DNA of 33,840 bases from Cochliopodium minus. Its lineage: Eukaryota > Discosea > Himatismenida > Cochliopodiidae. Under the pieces are notes generated by a model. It was not told where the DNA came from. It did no database searches and was given only the letters and a program-made list of their open reading frames with translations. Shown one piece after another: positions 8,922 to 16,373 of this stretch; position 1 is the stretch's first letter, and each line of letters opens with the position of its first letter. The DNA lies in NCBI GenBank assembly GCA_024220525.1, contig JAMYWO010000024.1, positions 202,561 through 236,400 on the forward strand, given 5' to 3'. The position numbers and the translations under genes were made by a program.

Positions 8922-10520
8922 TCAAATTATTTGTTTGATTTCAAAGCTATCTGATTCACAATTTTTCAAATATATCAAATCGGTGCTATCTTCAAGAAAG
9001 AATACAATGAAATTACTTTTAAAAGAAACATCAAATTTAAGTAGCAGATGATCCAATGATTTTTCTTTATCCTCATTTGGCCCATAGATGTTGTAGAGAT
9101 AATCGCCATTCCAATGTAAAACCAAGTTGGCTCGTTTTTCAAAGAATTTAGAGACAAACTTAAATAATTGATTAGAGGAGATCTTTTGAAAATTACAGCA
9201 GCTCTTAAACTTTTTAAAGGTGCAAATACAATCCATTTTAGAAGATTTTAAATTATCAAGCATGAAAAAATTGGGATGAAAAATACTGTTGAGATTGCAT
9301 CCGAGCACTTTTTCCGAAAGTGAAGGACTATTAATGTTGATCAGCTGCAAAACTACCATAGAACCAATGACGCTATTCGGAATTGCGATGGTTGGTTGTA
9401 CATCTTTTAAAATGTCCATGAATTCAAAAAAACAAGTTATTTTCAAGTTAAATAAGATAGCTTTCAGGCAAGATAAAGAAAATATGAGATAGTTTTTGAT
9501 ACTTTCGTCTTTGGGGTTCCTTTTCCATTCTAATGATCTTTTTGTGAAAATTTTAAAAAATTTGAAAATTTTTCTTTTCAAAAAGATTACGATTCATTCA
9601 AAATTAAAAAAATCTCCTGAGTAACAAAGATCTTATTCATTTGATCTTTCTTCTGGATTGGAAGAATCTTTTCCTTTTTAATGATAGAATCATATTCAAA
9701 GAAATGAATAGAGGAGGTATTTAAGCTTTTTGCTTTGGACAATAGATAATTAAATAAATGCTCTCCTAAATTTTCTATGTTTTCATAGTCTTTTAAGCTA
9801 TTTATTTCCTGTTGTGCCCATTGTATACAGTGATCAAAGGAACTTGGGTGATTCAGAATAGTGCATGATATCTTGTTTTTTTGTTGTGACAAATAATCTT
9901 TTGGATTTTGTTCTATTTTACATTGAAAGCATTCTATCTCATCTGATCGGGAGATGATATCAACATTACCTATCCAACTATTATTGAATTATTAATAATA
10001 AGCAAAATAAACAATTTGTGATTTTACTTTTTTGTCCCACAATCAATCATTATTTTCCCAAGAGCAATGACCATGTAATTGAGGAAAAATCGAGTTTCTT
10101 TTTTTTTTTGTGAATGAATAAAATTGAAATCAAAATCTTTTTTTACCTCTGTTATCTACCGCTGAAATAATAATATCATATTTTTCAAAATCATCCAAGT
10201 ACCATTCATTTATATCATTTTCATAATTCTTTACTTTGGATTGCGATCTTGGAAAAAGCTTTCTAATATTCTCTTTTGCAACCACAGATTTTTTCTTATC
10301 TATATCCTTTTCAAAAAATAGAAATTGCCTACTCAAATTGCTTTTTTCTATTGTATCTCTATCTATCTAAACATTTCCCAAATGAGAAATTAAAAAGAAT
10401 TTTTTTTTTTTATACAATGCTGATATCAGTGAATCCATTCATTAACAAATTTTTTAGAATCTCACAACCTGTTCCTCCAATACCAACCAACAAAATTTTT
10501 TTTGAAAATCCTTCGTTCAT
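8922..10520 (-). CDS. UBA2-like catalytic E1 subunit
   Basis: Five exons (10416-10520, 10147-10366, 10028-10097, 9591-9977, 8922-9537; introns 49, 49, 50 and 53 bp) give 465 residues. Catalytic E1 of the SUMO/NEDD8 type: nucleotide loop GIGGTGCE (13-20), IDRDTIEKSNLSRQFLF (36-52, acidic and Asn/Arg residues for ATP), DNRETR, IDCGTK, and zinc-ligand pair ECFQC (Cys148, 151). The catalytic Cys170 lies in SCTILNHP, equivalent to Cys173 of human SAE2, and HCIQWAQ follows. The late adenylation motif is PTIAIPNSVIGSMVVLQL. The last ~110 residues are in the position of a ubiquitin-fold (UFD) domain that recruits E2. It would adenylate the modifier's C-terminal Gly with its SAE1-like partner. It is divergently transcribed from the Ulp1-like gene across 57 bp. 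Confidence 0.88.
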
Positions 10521-10577
10521 TTTTTTTTTTTGACAATAAAATACTAATAGAATATTCATAACATAATAAAAAAAAAA
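10521..10577. promoter_or_regulatory. Divergent 57-bp promoter between E1 and protease genes
   Basis: Only 57 bp separate the start codons of the UBA2-like gene (-) and the Ulp1-like gene (+), and both starts follow A-rich leaders. Any promoter must be shared, which would link expression of the conjugating and deconjugating arms. No specific motif is recognised. Confidence 0.55.
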
Positions 10578-12067
10578 ATGAAGAAAGAAAAAAGAATAAT
10601 TGAAGAATCCAATGATTTGGATGAAAGTTTGATTAAGATTATTGAATTCAAACAAATGAATATTGTTCAAACAAAATCTTTTCTGTATAAGATTAAAATT
10701 GACAATAAAATCAATGATTATGAGACCAAAAAAAAATATGTCTCTGGCTTGATTGATGAATTGAAAGATAAAATTTATAAAAAATGCAAGGATTTAAAAG
10801 TTTATTGTATATTCAATAAAAAATCAAAGAAATTGGAAGGTATAAAAGAATTTTTTATAATATAAAGTTCATTACTGAGTAAAATAGGAAATCATCCCTT
10901 ATATCTTTTGAAGAACTATGATCATCTCAAGATAAAACTTGAAAACTCAAAAAGATCAACTGAAAGAAAGATGGTAGTTGCAAAAAAGAAATCAAAGATA
11001 GAAATTAAGAATCAAATCATGATTCCAGAAACCATTGAAAATAACATTGAAATCCTCAAAAATGATAGCAACAACATGGATAACAATACTCCTCACAACA
11101 ATAATATAAATTCCATTCCAATTATTAATAAAGGAGAAAAAATCGATATCTCTCTTGATTATACGATCAAACTTAATTCAATTATTGATAAAGAATGCTT
11201 TGTTGTTTCTCAGATATCTTTCAACAATTATCCTCTCAAAATCACCTACAAACAATTTGTAGAATTGCATGGAATTAATTGGCTTTCAGATTTGGTAAAA
11301 TTTTACAAAAATAAAAATTAATAATATATCCTCAATAGGTTGTTTTTTATTATGGATGCATTTTGGCAAATCATTTTTCGAGCTTGAAGTGGAAATTCAG
11401 AATCTTGAATCCTGATTTCTTCGGATCTTACATGAAAACTAATGAGGTTTATGAAGATAACTTGCTCAACGATAACATTATTTTAATGTTCCCTTATCCA
11501 AAGGGAAATCATTGGGTTCTGTTTTCAGTGATAAAAAATCCTTTTAAAGATTCAATTATGATTCATTATTTTGATTCTTATGGTTCTCAAGTGGATGGTC
11601 AACTCAAAGATCATTTTTTTTCAATGATAAAACTTCTCCACAAAACCAAAAACATCAATTTTATCTCATGCATAGATAAGGTGTTACAAGAAAATGGCCA
11701 TGATTGCGGGGTATTTGTTTGTTATTTTATGAGAAAAATTTTGGAAGACTTATCCAAAACTTCCAAACTCATCTTAAAAAAAAATAATTATCTCGTTCCT
11801 CAATCTGCAATTTCCAATTTCAGAAAGATAATGAGATTAGAATTGATTTCAAAGAAACACCGATTCAAAGTTCCTCTTGATACTCAAAAAGTAGATATTC
11901 AAACTGATGATTTAGAATATATAAAAGAAGAAATCATGTCTTACAATCAAAAAATGATCAATAACACTGGGCATTCCATCAAAAAAATTGTTATTGATGA
12001 AATTGAAACCTCAATGTGTGAAAGATGCAACAAATATGGTTCTCAATTGAAAAATCCTTGCAATTAA
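10578..12067 (+). CDS. Ulp1/SENP-type C48 cysteine protease
   Basis: Three exons (10578-10839, 10888-11294, 11339-12067; introns 48 and 44 bp) give 465 residues. The C-terminal half is a Ulp1/SENP (peptidase C48) domain: entry motif INWLSDLVVFYYGCIL, NHWVLF with His281, IHYFDSYG with Asp302, and QENGHDCGVFVCYFM with Gln340 and Cys346, the full catalytic set. These enzymes cut after the C-terminal Gly of SUMO-like modifiers. The N terminus (about 34-109) shows strand-helix-strand order (FLYKIKID, a helix near DELKDKIYKKC, LKVYCIF, LKIKLE) that could be a beta-grasp domain; this is weak. An Asn/Lys-rich linker follows. The last residues hold CERC and a further Cys. The E2 start is 21 bp downstream, an unusually small gap for separate genes. 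Confidence 0.9.
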
Positions 12068-12088
12068 AAACTTATGTTATGAATTTTG

Positions 12089-12611
12089 ATGAATTTATAT
12101 TCAAAAATAAAAAAAATGAAGAATTTGAAATTAGAGGAAGAAGCATTCAAAAAAGAAAGAATAAATAATATATGCAATTTTTATAAATCTGGACCTAGAA
12201 AATGGAATATAGATTTCATTGGACAAAAAGATACTTGTTGGGAAGCTTATAAGTATTCAATTATATTAGATCTGACCAATTATCCTATAAGCATTTCTGG
12301 CAATTTCAATCCTCCTATTCCCCATCCCAATGTTAATTCTAATGATGGAGATATTTGCTATATTCACATAAAAAAGTACAATTCAGAATTAAAGTTAGTG
12401 GAGGTAAAATATAATTTATTTTTGATCAATTTTTGTAATATTTATCTAGATAGTCAATCAATTGATAGAATCATTTATGATTAACCCCATGCCCAATTCT
12501 GGTTATTGGACTGAACACACCCAAATAGCTCTAGATTCATCAGAAAAATGGAAAGAACATGTCAAAAAATATCTCAAAGAGAAGAATTTTTCTAAATTAG
12601 AATTCTATTGA
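12089..12611 (+). CDS. UBC-fold E2 conjugating enzyme
   Basis: Two exons (12089-12403, 12450-12611; 46-bp intron, phase 0) give 158 residues, the size of UBC9. E2 landmarks in order: a charged N-terminal helix, KWNIDFIG, WEAYKYSIILDLTNYP, PPIPHPNVN (His79-Pro80-Asn81) and the catalytic Cys90 in GDICYI. The Asn-to-Cys spacing is 9, one more than in UBC9. A helix LIESFMINPMPNSG follows, then the C-terminal helix DSSEKWKEHVKKYLKEK. It would accept the modifier from the UBA2-like E1 and hand it over with the RING protein. A second in-frame Met lies at residue 10, so the start is not certain. A splice from the Ulp1-like ORF into this one is conceivable but needs a poor donor. The stop is 24 bp before the right flanking repeat. 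Confidence 0.87.
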
Positions 12612-12635
12612 TTAAAGATAATAATAAATGATTCA

Positions 12636-12718
12636 AAATTTATAATTTTTGATTTTATTCAAAACAAGTCACTCTCAAAGTATCTTATTCATAACTATTA
12701 GATTAAAGAGAATAAAAA
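12636..12718. repeat. Right flanking direct repeat of the Ubl cassette
   Basis: The same 83 bp as 5376-5458, same orientation, 78/83 identical. It begins 24 bp after the E2 stop and ends 26 bp before the HACD stop. If one copy plus the cassette is removed, the remaining copy lies between the convergent NSUN and HACD stops, leaving a spacer of about 110 bp. Confidence 0.9.
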
Positions 12719-12744
12719 AGATTCTTATAATAAATTATTTAATT

Positions 12745-13856
12745 TTAATTTGTTTTAAGTTTAGAAAATTGAGATCTTCTTTGAAATCTCATTAAATTCA
12801 TGAGCATATAAAGTCCAAAAGGCCAAATGAACAAACAAATATAAATGAAGTAAGGAAAGTAGAAAGAAAAGTTGATAGAATTTGGCAAAAACAAGCAAAA
12901 TCTGTTTGAACTAATCAAATCAGGAACAGAGTTAAACATATTCACCCATTCTGATCCAGCTCCTTTTTTTATAAAAAATTATATTAAATTATATTAAATA
13001 ATCAAAAAAAAAAAAAGAATTAATTATTTTACCAATTGGATACAAAACCCAAAAAGTACTATATCTTAGCCATAATAATGGAAATGGTACAACATCCAAT
13101 TGAGACAATGTGTAAAAACCATATCTAATTACTTCTGTTACAGACCTTTTATTGTTAACATATGAATTAAAATAAAATAAAATAAATTATAAAAATAAAA
13201 AATAATAAAATAACAATAAAAATAATTAAAAAAATTAAAATTTTTAAATAAATTAAACCTTACCAAGCAAAAACCATGGAAGAGAAAAAGAAAGAAGATC
13301 TTACTGTTGAAACATTTGAAACCAAAAAGATGCATAATAATCTACTGAATACTTGCATTATTGTTGTCATTACTCCTGATCTTACTAATCCCAAAATTGT
13401 ATGTACAATCTCCAAAAACTATTTTTAAAATAAAATATAAAATCAATCAAAAACTTTTCTATCATTTTTAAATGAAAAAGATCTTATCACAATTAATTTT
13501 ATAAAGGAAAATATAAATTCCCAAAATTGCTATCATAAAGATTCAATCGAAAGATATTTTAAGGAGTAGAAGAATATATGATAAATTTGATGGTAAAAAT
13601 TTTATTACAGCCAAATATTGAAAGATCATCAAGGGTAATCCAACATTATCCCATACATTAGTATTATTTCCTGATAAATGAGCATTTATCAATTGAAATA
13701 AAACTACAGACCATCCAATTGTTTGGGCTCCGTTATAAAGAATCAAATAAGGATTGGCCTTTTCTATAAATCGAAATTGGATATTATGATTTTTACCCTT
13801 TAATTTTTAAAAATTTTACTTTTTTGTTGAGTTGAATCTTTGCTTTTTGAAGACAT
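12745..13856 (-). CDS. Very-long-chain 3-hydroxyacyl-CoA dehydratase (HACD/Phs1)
   Basis: Five exons (13820-13856, 13609-13763, 13264-13418, 13033-13145, 12745-12962) give 225 residues. HACD/PTPLA/Phs1 family: ER membrane enzyme catalysing the third step of very-long-chain fatty acid elongation. Motifs in order: YLILYNGAQTIGWSVVLFQL, WDNVGLPLMIFQYLA, LEIVHTILGLVRSGVMTT, MQVFSRL, MVFAWSVTEVIRYGFYTL, LRYSTFWVLYPIGAGSEW. Tyr151 and Glu158 in YPIGAGSE have the 7-residue spacing of the catalytic pair in yeast Phs1 (Tyr149, Glu156). The C terminus ends in basic residues after the last membrane helix (LKTN), without a classical KKxx signal. Introns (56-190 bp) vary far more than those of the adjacent cassette. 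The gene is complete. Confidence 0.93.
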
Positions 13857-13931
13857 TTGAAATAAATCACAATTTTTTTTAAATTATTTTATATTTTATA
13901 TTTTTTTTAATTTGTTTCGCATTCTCAAAGA

Positions 13932-16177
13932 TTATTTGTTGTTTAGAAAAAATTCTCTATCTTTCATTAAAGAATTCAAAAGATCTTGGTTTTGGGGGTT
14001 ACTTTGATTAGTATTTAGATTTTTAGACTTTGCTCTTGGATTGAAATCATCATCGAAATCATTTCCTGTTTTGTTTGTTGTACTGTTATTGTTAAAAGAA
14101 GATGGGTTATTAAAAGCGGTTGTATTATTAAAAGAAGTCATATTTTTATTGAAAGAAGTTGTGTTGTTGAAGGAGGTCTTTGTGTTGGATTGACTAAAGT
14201 AAGGATTAGAAGTTGTATTATTGAAAGAAGCATAGGGATTGTTGGTGTTGTTAACAGATTGGTTGGAAAGGGGGTTGATGGAAGAAGGATTATTAATGTA
14301 GGGATTATCACTTGAAATGTTATTGAAAGTGTTATGGCTGCTGTTGAGACTGTTGTTGCTACTATTGAGAGAAGTATTGCTAAGATTAAGCGTGTTGTTG
14401 CTACTATTAAGAGTAGTATTGCTATTATTAAGAGTGTTGCTGCTGGTATTTCGAGTGTTAATGCTAATGTTGGTGTTGTTATTTTTATTGGTTTGATTGG
14501 ATTGATCATAAGAGTTAAAAGAAAGATTAGAATTGGTATTAATAGTAGGACTAGAAGAAGAATGCCAATTAAAAGTGATATCCTCGTTATTATTTGAATT
14601 ATTGTTGAAGGTACTGTTGTTGTTGAAGGTACTGTTGTTGAAGGTGCTATTATTGTTGAAGGTACTATTATTTTGAAAAGAAGAAGGATGATTTTGAAAA
14701 GTACCCAAAGTAGGTTTGGTAGGAATAGGAGGAGGGTTAGTAGTATGATTGCTACTAGTGTTGTTAGACAAAGGATTTAAAGAATCAAACACATTATTGT
14801 TATTTATAACAGTGGAAGGGAGATTGGTGTTGGAGATAACAGGATTAGAAGTGGGAATGGAAACTTTGAGAGTATTATTTCTCATTGAAAGAGAATCAAA
14901 AGAAGAAGAAGGTATATTTTGAGAAGAAGGTATATTTTGAGAAGAATTGTTGGAATTGTAAGGAGAAGTACTCAAAGAATTGTTGTTATTGTTGTTGAAA
15001 GAGTTGTAGGAAGAAGATTTAGAAGGGGTAAGAAAATTTTCATTAGATTTGGGGGCACTTACATGAATTCCCGTATACAAATTATTCGGACTCAAAGTAT
15101 TTCCATAACTGGGACTATTTGTGTTTGAAAGATTATTAGAAGAGGGAGGAGATTCAAAAGAGGAACTATTATGCATGAGAGGATTTAAATTGGAGAAAAG
15201 ATTGGGAGTGATGGTGGTTATATTAATATTGTTATTCAAGTTGTTATTCATGTTGTTATTATTCAAGTTATTATTCATGTTGTTATTCAAGTTGTTATTA
15301 TTCATACTATTCATGTTATTGTTGAGAGTTACATTCATGTTGTTGTTATTGGAGGAGTTTGATTGAGGAGGGCTGAGAGAAGTAAAAGAAAAATTAGTGG
15401 AAAGAAGAGGATTGGAAGAGTTGTTTGATTTGGGTGCTTCCAAATAAAAAGAGTTATTCCCATTCCCGTTTCCACTTACACTATTGCTGTTATTCAAAGT
15501 GATTTGAGGGAGAACTCTATTGAGATCATTAGTTCCTCCAAGTTGAGGAGTAGAATAAGATGAATTTCCAAAAGAAAGTTTGGTGAATTCATTGTTCACT
15601 TCTTCCGTGCTTGTGTTTGTGTTTGTGTTTGTGGTGTTAGTATTTAGGGAATTGTTTGTATTAAAAGTATTGTTTGTATTGAAAGTATTATTAGTATTAA
15701 AAGTATTAGTATTGAAAGTATTGTTTGTATTAAAAGAAGTNNNNNNNNNNNNNNNNNNNNNNNNNNNNNNNNNNNNNNNNNNNNNNNNNNNNNNNNNNNN
15801 NNNNNNNNNNNNNNNNNNNNNNNNNNNNNNNNNNNNNNNNGCTTGGGGAGGTGGTAGTAGTTGTATCAAAATTGAGAAGAGAAAAGGATTGAGGACGAGG
15901 AGGGAGTTGAGGAGGGAATTGAGGAGGAGGAAGATGATGGTTGGGATTAGAAGTTAATTCAACATTACTGTTTTGTTTAAAAACTCCCAAATTAGAAAAG
16001 GAAAGACTTTGAGTTCCTTCTTTCATATTACTCAAGTTGTTTCTTTTAGGAGGGAGGGGAGGAGGGTTTGAAAAGTTTTCTTCATTGTTTATTGTTTCTG
16101 TTGAAGAAGAAGATTGATCATTTGAAAAATCTGTTATTTTCGAGAATAAAAGATCATTTATGTCCATTGTTGATTGT
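13932..16177 (-). CDS. Asn/Pro-rich tail, probably C-terminus of the synaptojanin-like protein
   Basis: An open frame of about 750 codons, interrupted by a 100-n gap; the frames on its two sides do not match at the nominal gap length. Its start (Met at 16167) is followed by proline-rich SH3-type ligands (NPPPLPPKR, PPPQFPPQLPPRP, PPPIPTKP), then long Asn/Ser/Thr repeats (FNTNNT, LNNNMNN) and several NPY/NPF-like spots, ending DDDFNPRAK...DLLNSLMKDREFFLNNK. It reads in frame from a splice acceptor at 16178-16179 that pairs in phase with a donor (GTAAAA) overlapping the stop of the SAC gene just upstream. Synaptojanins carry a C-terminal Pro-rich domain that binds SH3 and EH adaptors, so a tail exon is the better reading. 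An independent gene starting at 16167 is possible. Confidence 0.6.
15640..15740. repeat. Coding minisatellite beside the assembly gap
   Basis: Imperfect 18-bp units (minus-strand FNTNNT/FNTNTF) run into the n gap. The gap is probably a collapsed or unresolved part of this repeat. Confidence 0.75.
15741..15840. other. 100-n assembly gap
   Basis: A run of 100 n, a conventional placeholder for unknown length. It lies inside the Asn-rich coding frame. Confidence 0.99.
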
Positions 16178-16373
16178 CTTTATTACAGAATTTTTTTAAA
16201 AAAAAGATCATTATTAAAATTTAACATTTAAAGAAATCATTGAAAGAAATTTTTATTAAAAGAAATATCTAATAAATCAGAATAAAATCAAAATTGAAAT
16301 TGAAAAAAAATTGAAATCAAAATTAAATCAAAATTAAATCAAAATTAAAAAAAAGATTGGAGTTTTTTTTTAC

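Noticed and set aside
10839-10887. Protease exon 1 as a stand-alone 95-residue protein (10578-10865)
   Set aside because: A good GT-AG pair (10840-10887) joins it in phase to the following protease exon, and no stand-alone family match is seen.
5376-12718. Cassette as a Polinton-like or other virus-like element, suggested by the Ulp1-type protease
   Set aside because: No capsid, DNA polymerase, packaging ATPase, integrase, reverse transcriptase or terminal inverted repeats are visible. The protease has a cellular SENP layout and sits with E1, E2 and E3 genes. The flanking repeats are direct and only 83 bp.
14138-15366. Several ORFs opposite or out of frame with the Asn-rich tail
   Set aside because: They are shadow frames of the AAC/AAT-rich coding repeat (poly-Val/Leu/Ile/Met), with no domain features.
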